From: S139-23 sp047639315
Lineage (GTDB): Bacteria > Planctomycetota > GCA-002687715 > DRQF01
Assembly (NCBI GenBank): GCA_047639315.1
Contig: JBLINQ010000003.1
Coordinates: forward strand, 1-64,000
Length of the DNA stretch: 64,000 bases
Reading direction: 5' to 3'
Part shown: piece by piece, positions 34,266 to 44,096 of the stretch
Layout: each line of letters starts with the position of its first letter
How positions within the stretch are numbered: the first letter of the stretch is position 1
The notes under the pieces: model-generated
Database searches by the model: none
The model's input: the letters and a program-made list of their open reading frames with translations, nothing else
Told to the model about the DNA's origin: nothing
Position numbers and translations under genes: made by a program

Positions 34266-34293
34266 CAGAGGGGGTTCGCAGAACCAAGAGCCC

Positions 34294-34328
34294 AAAAAAA
34301 GACCTCAACGCATCGCGTTGAGGTCTTT
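34294..34328. terminator. Bidirectional rho-independent terminator
   Basis: AAAGACCTCAACGC pairs perfectly with GCGTTGAGGTCTTT across a 3-nt loop. An A-run lies on the left and a T-rich stretch on the right, so it can end both pcnB (plus) and icd (minus). Confidence 0.9.
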
Positions 34329-34352
34329 CTTCGTGATCTGAGTGTCAGCCAA

Positions 34353-36578
34353 CTATTTCATGCTGTCAATGATCTCATTGAGAGTTGCGCTCGGGCGCAT
34401 GGCTGCCGCGGCCAAGTTGCGATCGGGCCAATAGTAGCCGCCGATGTCAACGGCATCACCTTGGGCCTTGCTTAGTTCCGTCATGATGCTTGACTCACCA
34501 TCGGCGAGTCTTTTTGTAATCGACGAGAACTTCTTACGTAGAGTGGCATCTTTGTCTTGCGCCACCAACGCTTCGGCCCAATAGAGAGCCAAGTAGAAGT
34601 GGCTCCCACGATTATCGAGTTCGCCAACGCGCCGAGACGGAGACTTGCCGTTGAGTAACAGCTGTGTCGTTGCTGTATCGAGGGCGTCGGCCAAGAGTTG
34701 GGCCTTAGGAGCACCATGTTGCGTGGCGTAGTGTTCCAGAGAAACGGCGAGTGCCAAGAATTCTCCGAGAGAGTCCCAGCGAAGATGACCTTCTGCCAGA
34801 AATTGTTGAACATGCTTTGGTGCTGAGCCACCGGCTCCGGTTTCGAACAGGCCACCACCATTCATGAGTGGAACAATCGACAACATCTTGGCGCTCGTGC
34901 CGACTTCAAGAATCGGGAAGAGATCGGTGAGGTAATCCCGCAAGACGTTTCCCGAGACCGATATGGTGTCCAATCCCTTATTAATCCTCTCAAGGGAGAA
35001 TGTTGTCGCGTCCGCAGGCGAGAGGATTTTGATCTCAAGTCCATCGGTGTTGTGGTCGTTGAGATAGGTTTCGACTTTGGCAATCAGTTGGGCATCATGG
35101 GCACGTTCGGAGTCGAGCCAGAAGATTGCTGGGGTATCTGAAGCTCTCGCACGAGTGACCGCAAGCTTGACCCAATCGCGGATCGGTGCATCCTTTGTTT
35201 GGCAGGCTCGCCAAATGTCTCCGGCTTCAACGGCATGTTCGTGCAAGATCGTGCCATCTGCAGCAACCATGCGCACCATTCCGTCCGACGCCATCTCAAA
35301 GGTCTTGTCGTGAGAGCCGTATTCTTCGGCCTTCTTTGCCATGAGACCAACGTTGGCAACGCTTCCCATCGTTTCCGGATCAAGGGCGCCATTTTCTCTG
35401 CAGAAATCGATGACGGCCTGAAACACAGAAGCGTAACTGCTGTCAGGAATCAGGGCCTTTGTTGACTGTAAATCTCCGGCGGCATTCCACATGCACCCGC
35501 CATCGCGAATCATCGGCGGCATCGAGGCATCAATGATGACGTCACTCGGTACGTGGAGGTTGGTGATGCCCTTGTTGGAATCGACCATGGCCAAGTCTGG
35601 GCCACTCTCTAATGCAGCTGCGATGTCAGCTTCAACTTCTGCCTTCTGGTTGGCGGGAAGGCTGGCAATGCGATTGACGACGTCGCCAAGGCCGTTGTTG
35701 GCATTCACACCGATGTCGTCGAACAGGGCAGCATGTTTGGTGAAGACATCTTTGAAATATGTTTTGACCGCATGGCCGAACAAAATCGGATCGGACACCT
35801 TCATCATGGTGGCCTTTAAATGCAGGGACAAAAGGATTCCCGTCGATCGGGCATCTTCAATTTGCTCGCTCAAGAAAGCGACCAGGGCCTTCTTGCTCAT
35901 GACCGTTGCATCAACAACTTCGCCACGAAGCAAGTCTACAGACTCTTTGAGGACTGTTGTCTGTCCATCTGCAGCAACATGCTCAATCTTGGCCGAAGTG
36001 GCGGCCATGAGAGTGACGGATTTCTCGTTCGATCGAAAATCTCCAGCTCGCATGGTCGCGACGTGGGTCAAAGAATCGCCCGACCAAGGTTTCATGGGAG
36101 GCGGATTCTTCCGAGCGTATTCTTTGACGGCTTTTGGTGCCCGGCGGTCGGAGTTGCCTTCGCGAAGGACAGGGTTGACGGCGCTACCTTTGACTCGGTC
36201 ATAGCGCACTTTGACATCGCGATCGACGTTGGTGGTCGGCTCATCTGGATAGTCAGGAAGGGCAAAGCCCGCTTTCTGCAATTCACCGATAGCGGCCTTC
36301 ATTTGCGGAATTGAAGCGCTGATGTTCGGCAGCTTGATAATATTCGCGCTGGGCTTAAGGACCATGGCGCCCAATTCTGCCAAGGTGTCGGTTCCGGCAG
36401 CCGAGCCAAGGAAGTCTTGGAATCCTGCGAGTATGCGTGCAGCTAATGAGATGTCTCTGGTTTCGATTCCGATTCCGGCAGATCTCAAGAAAGCACGGAA
36501 GATAGGTAATAACGACTGAGTTGCCAGTGCCGGCGCTTCGTCGGTGAACGTGTAGATAATCGGTGCAGGTTGGCTCAT
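34353..36578 (-). CDS. icd: Monomeric NADP-dependent isocitrate dehydrogenase
   Basis: The 741-aa length and the sequence (IIYTFTDEAPALATQSLLPIF at the start, GSAVNPVLREGNSDRRAP near 130, VGLMAKKAEEYGSHDKTFEM near 400, FETGAGGSAPKHV near 590, LDTATTQLLLNGKSPSRRVGELDNRGSHFYLA near 650) identify the large monomeric enzyme, not the common dimeric one. It oxidises isocitrate to 2-oxoglutarate with NADP+ in the TCA cycle. SNP...RGS-type substrate residues and the GELDNRGSHF motif are intact. It stands alone, divergent from the SGNH-like gene, and its 3-prime end shares a terminator with pcnB. Confidence 0.96.
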   Translation of the reverse strand: MSQPAPIIYTFTDEAPALATQSLLPIFRAFLRSAGIGIETRDISLAARILAGFQDFLGSAAGTDTLAELGAMVLKPSANIIKLPNISASIPQMKAAIGELQKAGFALPDYPDEPTTNVDRDVKVRYDRVKGSAVNPVLREGNSDRRAPKAVKEYARKNPPPMKPWSGDSLTHVATMRAGDFRSNEKSVTLMAATSAKIEHVAADGQTTVLKESVDLLRGEVVDATVMSKKALVAFLSEQIEDARSTGILLSLHLKATMMKVSDPILFGHAVKTYFKDVFTKHAALFDDIGVNANNGLGDVVNRIASLPANQKAEVEADIAAALESGPDLAMVDSNKGITNLHVPSDVIIDASMPPMIRDGGCMWNAAGDLQSTKALIPDSSYASVFQAVIDFCRENGALDPETMGSVANVGLMAKKAEEYGSHDKTFEMASDGMVRMVAADGTILHEHAVEAGDIWRACQTKDAPIRDWVKLAVTRARASDTPAIFWLDSERAHDAQLIAKVETYLNDHNTDGLEIKILSPADATTFSLERINKGLDTISVSGNVLRDYLTDLFPILEVGTSAKMLSIVPLMNGGGLFETGAGGSAPKHVQQFLAEGHLRWDSLGEFLALAVSLEHYATQHGAPKAQLLADALDTATTQLLLNGKSPSRRVGELDNRGSHFYLALYWAEALVAQDKDATLRKKFSSITKRLADGESSIMTELSKAQGDAVDIGGYYWPDRNLAAAAMRPSATLNEIIDSMK

Positions 36579-36746
36579 GGTCTTCTATTCCAAAACTGTG
36601 GCTTTCAAGAGGTTTAACAGATGGTGCCATCTTCAAGCAATGGGACTCAGCTCTCTCGATGGAGGGGCTTTTGTCCGTGACTCATAGACCGTCGTCGGTA
36701 TGCTACCATCAACATCTTACCTCAGTTCGCAAAGCTATGGATTGGC

Positions 36747-38441
36747 ATGAGCACCGAGAAGCAACTTTCTCCATCAAAATCTCCGTCACGGGCTCGCCGG
36801 ATAGCGATCTTCTTGTTGTCCGTGGGGTTTGCTGTGATTTTTGGCGAGGTCTTTCTCCGGTTCGTTGAACTACCTTTCGTCGAGCCCCGAGATTTTGTCG
36901 CTGGCGATGACTCCAATCGTGCGTTCGAATTCGATTTTGAGACGATGTGGCGCTATCCATTTGACCCGGTCGAAAAGTGGGGGCTAGCCGCGGCAGACGA
37001 ATTCAGCAATCGGTTTGGCTGCCGAGGGTACGAGCCTGCCGAAATCAAAATGTCGAGCGATCTCCGGGTCATCTGTGTCGGCTCATCGGGTGTCGCTGGG
37101 TTCGGCTTGCCTCTTGGCTGGGCTTTTCCATCCTATCTCGAGCGCAAGCTTCAGCAGAAATACCCTCGAGCTCGAGTCGAGACAGTGCTTTGTGGGATTG
37201 CTGGCTATTCATCAGAACAACAGAGGGCTCTTCTCTTTGGGCGGCTGAAGGACTTTCGGCCCGATCTCGTCGTGTTTTTGACCGGGACGCACAATGACTT
37301 GGCGCCTGCACCAGAACGAAATGATCAAGAGAATTTGGATCGGCTACGTCCGGGGTTCTCACGCACCCTGGACCTGCTTCGATTTAAATACAGTTTCGTC
37401 AATCGGATGGTCTCGTCAACCCCCACGGTTGAGAGAGAGGGCGCTGGAGACACGGCCCTGTTACGTGTTCCCCTGCCACGCTTCAAAGACAACTTGGATG
37501 CGATGTTTGGCTGGGTCAAAGATCAAGGGGCGCAATCCGTCGTCATTGTCCCGTCGACAAAGGACGTGAAACCGATGCGGTTGGTATACCGGGATGTGGT
37601 CACCGATGAAGCGCGTGCGCGGGGCATCCCCATCGTTGATATGGCCCAGGCGGCGCCCCAAGCCGGCGATTGGTTGGATGCCCTCCATCTGACCCGAAGC
37701 GGTCACGAATCTTTGGCGAACTCCATTTTGGGTGTTGTCTCGAGGGAGAAGTTGTTGGCGCCTAAAGAAAGCAAGTGGTTGGGAAACGCGCCCGACTTTC
37801 AGCTATTGAGCGTCGAGCCAAGATCGGTCGTTGTCGGTGGCGCTCGCCAAGTCACGCTCCAGCTGGACGGCATAAGCGAATCAGAATTGACTCGAATTTG
37901 GTGTGCGGGCCAGCTGGTGACGTTTTCTTGGGAAGGATCGGGCAAAGTTCGATTGCTACTGCCCCGGCTCATGCCGATTGAGACCGCGGCCATCGAAGTT
38001 GTGACAACCAAAGGTGCACGCGTTTTCGGAAATGCCTTGGAGATCTTGCCGCCGGAACTTGCTGTCGAATTTATCGATGCAGGCGACGATGTGCGAATCG
38101 AATTCAAAGTCGTTATGCCGGAATCAACGGAAATTGCCATCACGGGGACGGTCGCACCCAAAGAGCAATCCACCTCGACGGCAGCCGGCCCAGTATGGCT
38201 GGCTTTAAGCGATACTTGGACGCCAACAAACGCCAATCGTCGAACGTTCTTTGAAGACACAGTTTTTGCCCGTGGCCAGTCTTTCCACCAAGGCCTTTGG
38301 CTCACGTCTTGGGTTGGCAAGCGAGAGATCCCCCCGGGTACGCGCCTCGTTTTCCAGGGGCTTCTCGGCATTGTGGCGCCAGGGAATTTTCAACCTGTGA
38401 GTGTCACCAAGCCCTTTTTCTATACGGTCCCACCAAGATAG
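36747..38441 (+). CDS. Membrane-anchored SGNH-hydrolase-like protein
   Basis: A 564-aa protein with one N-terminal membrane helix (about residues 19-40, IAIFLLSVGFAVIFGEVFL) as signal anchor. The next 300 residues fit the GDSL/SGNH fold: block I appears as VICVGSSGVAGFG with Ser in place, block III as VVFLTGTHNDLAP (the Asn), and block V as DWLDALHLTRSGH (Asp and His). All catalytic positions are thus plausible, so it could be an O-acetyl esterase or acyl hydrolase acting on envelope glycans. The last 200 residues are beta-rich (VEPRSVVVGGARQVTLQL) and may bind carbohydrate. It is followed by a glycosyltransferase on the same strand. No Shine-Dalgarno is evident; TATGGA ends 5 nt before the start. 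Confidence 0.75.
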   Translation: MSTEKQLSPSKSPSRARRIAIFLLSVGFAVIFGEVFLRFVELPFVEPRDFVAGDDSNRAFEFDFETMWRYPFDPVEKWGLAAADEFSNRFGCRGYEPAEIKMSSDLRVICVGSSGVAGFGLPLGWAFPSYLERKLQQKYPRARVETVLCGIAGYSSEQQRALLFGRLKDFRPDLVVFLTGTHNDLAPAPERNDQENLDRLRPGFSRTLDLLRFKYSFVNRMVSSTPTVEREGAGDTALLRVPLPRFKDNLDAMFGWVKDQGAQSVVIVPSTKDVKPMRLVYRDVVTDEARARGIPIVDMAQAAPQAGDWLDALHLTRSGHESLANSILGVVSREKLLAPKESKWLGNAPDFQLLSVEPRSVVVGGARQVTLQLDGISESELTRIWCAGQLVTFSWEGSGKVRLLLPRLMPIETAAIEVVTTKGARVFGNALEILPPELAVEFIDAGDDVRIEFKVVMPESTEIAITGTVAPKEQSTSTAAGPVWLALSDTWTPTNANRRTFFEDTVFARGQSFHQGLWLTSWVGKREIPPGTRLVFQGLLGIVAPGNFQPVSVTKPFFYTVPPR

Positions 38442-38549
38442 GCCTCCTGGTCTCAGAAATTGCGTCGATCCGACCTTATTGCTCAAGAATGCATGTTCAT
38501 GCACCCGATAGGGTTCTTGGAGAACCATACCGGGAAAAGGAACCGTATC

Positions 38550-40181
38550 GTGCGAAAATCAAAGGTCTCCTTGTGCATGATTGTACGAGATGAAGAATCC
38601 AATTTGGATCGTTGTCTACGTGCGGCAAAACCATATGTCGATGAGATGTGCATTGTCGATTCGGGCTCGATTGATGGCACGGTTGGCATCGCGAAAGCCC
38701 ATGGGGCTAAAGTTCAAAAGATAGATTGGCCCAATGACTTCGCGGAGGCTCGCAATGTCTCGTTGGAGATGGCGACCGGGGATTGGATCCTGGTTCTGGA
38801 TGCGGATGAGGTCTTGCGTTCCGGTGCGGAACAGGAGTTCGGGGCCATAGTTGACGATCCCGATATCATCGCGGGTTTTCAGAATGTCACCAATCACGGG
38901 GATGAGGGTAAGCAGGTCAGTTGTCTGATCATGCGCCTGTTCCGCAATATGCCCGACCATCGTTTTGTCGGCGCCATCCATGAGCAGGTGATCACTCCCA
39001 TTCTCGACAATGGCGCTCGAATGAACATGCGCGTGGTCGGCCGAATCCTCGACATCGATCACTACGGTTACACCGAATCGGCCCGTCAAGAGAAGAACAA
39101 AGATGAGCGGAACCGGGTCCACTTCGAACACGGACTCGAGAAAGAGCCCGAGAACGCTTACCTGTGGTTCAAATATGGCGACTTTCTGCGCCGCTTCGAT
39201 GACATGAGTGCAGTACTCACGGCACTCAAGAACGCCGTCGATATCGTAGCGAGAATGCCGGACGCCGAAGTTGTAACTTTGACTTATGCAGCTGAGCCCC
39301 ACGCGCTCCTTGCTCTTGAGCTGATCAAGCTTGGCCGTGTGGAGGAAGCGCATGCAACGATGGTGGCTGCCCGGAAGCGAACGCGTGTGACGCCGATGCT
39401 TCACTGGGTTTGGGGCCACATCAATTTAAAATCGCAAAACTGGCAAGAGGCGAAGGACGCTTTTGAGGCTTGCCATGCCCTCGACAATCAGTCGGTTCAC
39501 GTGCCGGCCCAACCTGGAATCACGAGTGGACGTAGTGTCTTTGGGATTGCTCGAGCTCTCTTAGGCATGGGACAGAAAGAGGAGGCTCTTGCCCTTTTCG
39601 AAAGTGGTGCCAAGTCGTGGCCCGATTGTGGTGACCTGCAAAAAGCTCAAGCGCGAGTCCTCATTGCTCGAGGCGAATACAAAGGTGCTATGGAAATCTG
39701 CATGGCCTTTTTGAAGGACGATGAAACCGACGCTGAATTCTGGCAAATCGGCGCTGAGATGATGATGGAGTTGGGGCTTTGGGATCAGTCTCATACTTGG
39801 TCCGGCCGAGCCCAAGCCTGCAAGTGTCCGGAAAATTCCGGCTTGTGTGACGGCACCGCCGGCGAATTATCATTCGGCATGATGGCCTTAGAAGTGGCCG
39901 CAGATCATTGGGCCAGGAGTCCCGACAATCCGGTTTGTCAGGCCGGTCTTGCACTGATCCACGTGATGGTCGCCGAACCGATCCCTTCCGACATCGATTT
40001 AGAATCTCCCGCAATCCATTATGGGTTCAGCTGTATATTGCGCCGCCTTTTGCGAGCTCCTCAAGGAACGGGGGTTGCCGCACAGATCGGTGCTGGTTTG
40101 GAGATTCGGCAAATCACTCATGGGGGCGTTCAGGGGCTACTCCAAAGACACATGGTGGGTTTATTAACTCCGATTGCTTGA
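38550..40181 (+). CDS. Family 2 glycosyltransferase with TPR region
   Basis: The GTG at 38550 is chosen because AAGGA lies 8 nt upstream; the frame is open to 38460 without a good site. In the 543-aa protein residues 1-190 are a GT-A glycosyltransferase of family 2: SLCMIVRDEESNLDRCL, IVDSGSIDGT, and the metal-binding VLDADE, with FVGAIHEQV further on. From about 200 the protein is helical with TPR-like repeats (AYLWFKYGDFLRRFDDM, HALLALELIKLGRVEEAHATM, ARALLGMGQKEEALALFESGA). This GT2-TPR architecture is common and often concerns surface glycans. A Cys-rich bit (CKCPENSGLC) lies near 430. No membrane segment is visible. Confidence 0.87.
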   Translation: MRKSKVSLCMIVRDEESNLDRCLRAAKPYVDEMCIVDSGSIDGTVGIAKAHGAKVQKIDWPNDFAEARNVSLEMATGDWILVLDADEVLRSGAEQEFGAIVDDPDIIAGFQNVTNHGDEGKQVSCLIMRLFRNMPDHRFVGAIHEQVITPILDNGARMNMRVVGRILDIDHYGYTESARQEKNKDERNRVHFEHGLEKEPENAYLWFKYGDFLRRFDDMSAVLTALKNAVDIVARMPDAEVVTLTYAAEPHALLALELIKLGRVEEAHATMVAARKRTRVTPMLHWVWGHINLKSQNWQEAKDAFEACHALDNQSVHVPAQPGITSGRSVFGIARALLGMGQKEEALALFESGAKSWPDCGDLQKAQARVLIARGEYKGAMEICMAFLKDDETDAEFWQIGAEMMMELGLWDQSHTWSGRAQACKCPENSGLCDGTAGELSFGMMALEVAADHWARSPDNPVCQAGLALIHVMVAEPIPSDIDLESPAIHYGFSCILRRLLRAPQGTGVAAQIGAGLEIRQITHGGVQGLLQRHMVGLLTPIA

Positions 40182-40321
40182 GACTTCGCGTGGGCCGTGA
40201 CTTTACCCAAGTGCCTTGGGAGGTTAGCCTCATAGCTGAATGACCTCTTCGTCCGAGCGTTCTTGTTGGATAGAGCCAGTACGACGCCTCGGTGATCGCA
40301 GAAGAAGAGATAGGGAGCAAG

Positions 40322-41083
40322 ATGCGGTTCGCGGTAATATCGGATTTACATAGCAATATCGAAGCTCTCACCAATGTCCTTCAAGACATTGATGACCGAG
40401 GAATAGATCCGATTTATTGTCTTGGCGACGTCGTCGGCTACGGCCCTGATCCTCGTGCTTGCATTGACCTTGTTCGTGAGCGTTGTGCTTTCTGCATTCG
40501 AGGAAACCATGACGACGCTTTGTTCACGGGACCAGATCGCTTCAATCCCTATGCTCGCCACGCCATCGAATGGACGAAGACTCGGCTCAAGCCCGGTCTT
40601 TTCAAACCACGATCCAACAATGACCGCTGGCAATTTCTTGAAGAACTCCCTCTCGATTTGAGACTCGGTGATCACTACTTCGTCCATGGTTCTCCGCGAG
40701 ACCACGTCAATGAATACATCTACCGAGAAGACGTGTTTTTTAACGCCGACAGCAAGCTGAAGACCATTTTCAAAAGTGTCGATCGGTTACTGTTTGTAGG
40801 CCACACCCATCTGCCGGTAATCATCTCTGACGACATGAAAACTTTGGTGCCGGAAGAGGGCAAGCAAGAGTTCAAGCTCGACCCAGACCGCAAGTACATC
40901 ATCAACGTTGGTTCAGTTGGTCAGCCGCGCGATCGCGACAGTCGGTCGTGCTATGTTGAATATGACAACGACGTAATTCGTTATCACCGTGTCGCTTACG
41001 ACATTCAAAAAGTGGTCGACAAGATCAACGCCAATCCATCCCTTGATTCTGTTCTCGGTTCACGCCTCCTAGAAGGCATGTGA
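40322..41083 (+). CDS. Calcineurin-like metallophosphoesterase
   Basis: GGGAG lies just before the ATG at 40322. The 253-aa protein has the full metal-binding set: VISDLHSN near residue 7, CLGDVVGYGPDP near 37, CIRGNHDDAL near 65, YFVHGSP near 123, and FVGHTHLP near 162, then NVGSVGQPRDRD. The family includes YfcE-type phosphodiesterases and diadenosine-tetraphosphatase-like enzymes; the substrate is not known. It lies between the GT2-TPR gene and the phospho-signalling island. Confidence 0.9.
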   Translation: MRFAVISDLHSNIEALTNVLQDIDDRGIDPIYCLGDVVGYGPDPRACIDLVRERCAFCIRGNHDDALFTGPDRFNPYARHAIEWTKTRLKPGLFKPRSNNDRWQFLEELPLDLRLGDHYFVHGSPRDHVNEYIYREDVFFNADSKLKTIFKSVDRLLFVGHTHLPVIISDDMKTLVPEEGKQEFKLDPDRKYIINVGSVGQPRDRDSRSCYVEYDNDVIRYHRVAYDIQKVVDKINANPSLDSVLGSRLLEGM

Positions 41084-41086
41084 CTC

Positions 41087-41116
41087 TTGGCTCTTTCCTG
41101 CTCTTCAGTGTAGAAA
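41087..41116 (+). promoter_or_regulatory. Promoter for the FHA gene
   Basis: TTGGCT at 41087-41092, an 18-nt spacer and TAGAAA at 41111-41116. A normal leader with a GAGAGGTGG ribosome site leads to the ATG at 41139. Confidence 0.55.
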
Positions 41117-41138
41117 TGAGCAAGAGAGAGGTGGTGAC

Positions 41139-42650
41139 ATGCCGACCATTGAGCTGATCAGAAACGAAAAAATCGTCAGGCAATTTACGCTCACAGACGT
41201 TCCGTTCATTGTCGGTCGCGAGGAAGGTTGTGACCTTGTCCTTCAAGACGAGTGGATTTCTCGCCGTCATCTTGCCCTTCGACCGATGGGTTCAGGTCAA
41301 TGGGAAGCCGTCGACTTGGGCTCTGGCAATGGTTCTTTCATCGGCTCAGAACGCATTCAGTCAACGATTCTCGCCCATGGCGACATGGTTCGGCTTGGTA
41401 GCTCCCTGCTTCGTTTTCACCATGAACAGGCCAAGCCAAAGTCCATTGATTTGTCACGTCCAGCGGCGGTCGAGCTTCATCTATTGAGCCAATTGGCTCG
41501 GGCCCTTGCCGAAAACGAAGGGCTCAAAGCCGAATTGGCAGTCCTGGCCACTGCGTCAAGGTCAGGTCAAACCGTTCCGCAGGGTCGAGTTGGGGCCCTT
41601 CGCAACTCCATTTTGAACCCGCGATTGCTAATGCATTTCCATCATCCTCACGGGCGAGTTGGATCAGCTTTGGGAAGGGCGCCAAAGGAACGTGGGGTCT
41701 TGTTGCGTCCGGTTTTCCTCGGATTGGGGAGGATTGGCGACTCATTGGGCCGAGCCCTCCATCAATTAGGGCGGACTCGGCTTCGGGTTGTCTTGGAATC
41801 GATGGTTCCGGCTCATCGGATCAAATCTCCCGCAAAAATCGTTTTGCGTCCTCAAGTGGACGTTTCCCCCCTTCCCCTGGTCGACGACTTGGCCTCGGGG
41901 GTCGATTCTCTCGGACTGTGGCTCAGTGGAGAAACGCAGCAGGCCAGCGATCTCTTCTTGATGCTCTCTGTAGATCTTTTTGGTGCCGGTAACCACGCAT
42001 TAAGTCTCTTGAGAGACTTTATGAGCAACCTTGATCAGGCGCTTGGAGGTGAGGGTACTGTCCGTAAACACGCGATTTTGGTCCAAGATCAATCTGATGA
42101 GACGGTCGACCTGATGTCCTGGCGCACATTGATTGACTCAAGCCTCCTGACTTCCGTTATCTGTGTCGATCGACAACGAGTCGCAGGATTTGGGTCGGAC
42201 AAACACAAGGCACCGATGATGACCGTCGCAGGTACGATCGAGAGCGCCCAGCGGTTAACTTTGCACGAGCCAGTCCTTGGGGCCTGGCGCGAAGAACATC
42301 TTGGCGCTTTTTTCGACCAAGAAGGATTCACCACCTTCGGCTGTAGTGCCACCGACGATTTGGAAGATTTGGGCCAAGCGATCGAGGATTTGCGCAATCA
42401 GGCCCTTTTTCATGCAGGATTTGGCTGTGGTATGGCGCGTAGTTTTTTTCTGCTCGCGGTCGTTGGTTCCGGCATTCCGGGTGCAGTCCCAGATCTCGCT
42501 GAGCAGGTGAAAGTCGGTTTGGAGGGAATCCACGACCAGTGGCCTCAGGCGAACGGCAATTTGGCGGTCTACATCGATTCTGCCGACTCAATTCGCCTTT
42601 TCGTGGGACTTAGCGGGCAAACAAAGTGCCAATTTTCCTCCCAAACGTGA
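41139..42650 (+). CDS. FHA protein with large C-terminal domain, possibly tubulin/FtsZ-like
   Basis: A 503-aa cytosolic protein. Residues about 20-95 are an FHA phosphothreonine-binding domain: PFIVGREEGCDLVLQD, ISRRHLALRP, DLGSGNGSFIG. A helical linker follows to about 140. Residues 185-495 form a separate domain that I do not recognise with confidence. It opens with VLLRPVFLGLGRIGDSLGRAL (Gly loop at 195-200), continues with strands and helices (DLFLMLSVDLFGAGNHALSLLRDF), and ends with a segment (RNQALFHAGFGCGMARSFFLLAVVGS, then AVYIDSADSIRLFVGLSG) whose order recalls the C-terminal half of tubulin/FtsZ-like proteins. The GGGTGxG tubulin motif is not obvious. A PP2C phosphatase and an FHA kinase follow. 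Confidence 0.75.
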   Translation: MPTIELIRNEKIVRQFTLTDVPFIVGREEGCDLVLQDEWISRRHLALRPMGSGQWEAVDLGSGNGSFIGSERIQSTILAHGDMVRLGSSLLRFHHEQAKPKSIDLSRPAAVELHLLSQLARALAENEGLKAELAVLATASRSGQTVPQGRVGALRNSILNPRLLMHFHHPHGRVGSALGRAPKERGVLLRPVFLGLGRIGDSLGRALHQLGRTRLRVVLESMVPAHRIKSPAKIVLRPQVDVSPLPLVDDLASGVDSLGLWLSGETQQASDLFLMLSVDLFGAGNHALSLLRDFMSNLDQALGGEGTVRKHAILVQDQSDETVDLMSWRTLIDSSLLTSVICVDRQRVAGFGSDKHKAPMMTVAGTIESAQRLTLHEPVLGAWREEHLGAFFDQEGFTTFGCSATDDLEDLGQAIEDLRNQALFHAGFGCGMARSFFLLAVVGSGIPGAVPDLAEQVKVGLEGIHDQWPQANGNLAVYIDSADSIRLFVGLSGQTKCQFSSQT

Positions 42651-42857
42651 TCAGAAATCGCAGGAAAAGTGACGATTTGATTTGTGCCTCCCAAACGAGG
42701 TTAAGTTCAATAACAGTCCGGGCCGAAGCTCATGATGGGCCAAGGTTTAGCACATCAAGGCTTGACAGCAGCCGTCCGAATCGACAACTTAGATCGTCAC
42801 CAGGGATACGGCTCGGCTCGCCGTCCACCTGAAGGTGAGTTTGGCACGGAGAAGAGA

Positions 42858-43955
42858 ATGGCAGAAAAAGTCGAGATTGCGGTCGAGACCCATGTCGGCA
42901 TGGTCCGCGCAGAGAATCAGGACCACTTCTGTGTCTTGCCTGCGAAGGGCTCCGCCGACGAGATGTCCAAGGGTCACCTCGTAGTCGTCGCAGACGGAAT
43001 GGGTGGTCACACGGGCGGCAGTATCGCAAGCCAAACAACCACCGGGGCGATCTTGGAGGCTTTTGACTCTTCCAAGATGGAAACCATGCGGGACCTGCTC
43101 GAGGAATCTGTCCTCGCAAGCAATGAGGCCGTCAAAGCCAAACAACAAAAGAACATTCAGTTGAAGGATATGGGCACCACATGTGTGGCCGCCTTGTTCC
43201 GCGGATCGGCCCTTATGGTTGCGCATCTCGGCGATTCACGGTGTTACATGCATCGCGGCGACCAGAATGAGCAAGTGACTCGTGATCACACCTATCTGAA
43301 TGAACTGATCGATATCGGTTTGCTGACAGAAGAGCAGGCTGAAGGTCATCCCGACAAGAATATCATCACGCGCTGCGTCGGAATGTCGACCAATCTTGAA
43401 ATTGACTTCAACCGACGAACGCTTGAGCCCGGCGACATCATCTCCATTTGCAGCGATGGCCTGAGCAACTTTGTGAGCATGGACGAATGTGGCGAGGTCG
43501 TCCGAGAACTTGCTCCAAAAGAAGCCTGTCTGAAGTTGATTGAAATGGCCAATGAGCGTGGCGGTGACGATAATATCACTGTGGCCGTGATCCTGATCCA
43601 CGAGCTGCCGCCGGAAGATAAAGATCTTCTCAGGCGTGACGAAGAACAAATGCTCCTTTGCAACGCGAAAATGACACCTATCATTAAGCGTGACGACCTT
43701 AACTTGGACGACTCCGAAGCAGATACGGCGAAGGGACACCCTAGGCCGAACACGTCGAATCGGAAGTCTGAACAAACCGGGCGTTACGATGTTGCGTTCT
43801 TGGAGCCCGGCGAAACGTCCAAGGTAAATCTCACAGCAGAGACGGTTACCGGCTTGGGGCAGAACAGTTCAAATGCAACCGCAGGCTGGTATTGGGTGAT
43901 CGGGGCAGAGGTTCTTCTTTTGATCGTTCTCCAAATGATGATTGGCCAGTACTAG
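42858..43955 (+). CDS. PP2C-type protein phosphatase with C-terminal membrane anchor
   Basis: The ATG at 42858 has GGAG 6 nt upstream; the frame is open further 5-prime without a site. In the 365-aa protein the PPM motifs are all present: VRAENQDHF near residue 19, VVADGMGGHTGGSIAS near 44, GTTCVAALF near 99, HLGDSRCY near 113, ITRCVG, ICSDGLSNFV near 198, and GGDDNITVAVI near 237. It should remove phosphate from Ser/Thr. A 70-residue linker leads to one C-terminal helix (about 340-362, WYWVIGAEVLLLIVLQMMI), leaving the enzyme in the cytosol. The adjacent kinase is its natural counterpart, separated by a terminator. Confidence 0.95.
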   Translation: MAEKVEIAVETHVGMVRAENQDHFCVLPAKGSADEMSKGHLVVVADGMGGHTGGSIASQTTTGAILEAFDSSKMETMRDLLEESVLASNEAVKAKQQKNIQLKDMGTTCVAALFRGSALMVAHLGDSRCYMHRGDQNEQVTRDHTYLNELIDIGLLTEEQAEGHPDKNIITRCVGMSTNLEIDFNRRTLEPGDIISICSDGLSNFVSMDECGEVVRELAPKEACLKLIEMANERGGDDNITVAVILIHELPPEDKDLLRRDEEQMLLCNAKMTPIIKRDDLNLDDSEADTAKGHPRPNTSNRKSEQTGRYDVAFLEPGETSKVNLTAETVTGLGQNSSNATAGWYWVIGAEVLLLIVLQMMIGQY

Positions 43956-43963
43956 TTTCTGTG

Positions 43964-43997
43964 GCGTAGTTAGGTAGGCCCTAACTGCGCTTTCTCT
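43964..43997 (+). terminator. Rho-independent terminator after the PP2C gene
   Basis: GCGTAGTTAGG pairs with CCTAACTGCGC (11 bp, one G-U) across TAGGC, followed by TTTCTCT. It separates the phosphatase from the kinase transcript. Confidence 0.75.
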
Positions 43998-44019
43998 ACC
44001 AAGGATGGTGGGGAAGTGA

Positions 44020-44037
44020 GCCATGCTCAGGCATGGC
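44020..44037. other. Perfect 7-bp hairpin upstream of the kinase
   Basis: GCCATGC-TCAG-GCATGGC lies just upstream of a candidate promoter (TTGTGC at 44060, 16-nt spacer, TAATCG at 44082) for the kinase at 44097. It may be an operator or part of the preceding terminator region. Confidence 0.45.
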
Positions 44038-44096
44038 AAGGTTTAGCGAAGATGATATTTTGTGCACCCAAGAGTGGTGCCTAATCGGACAGATTC

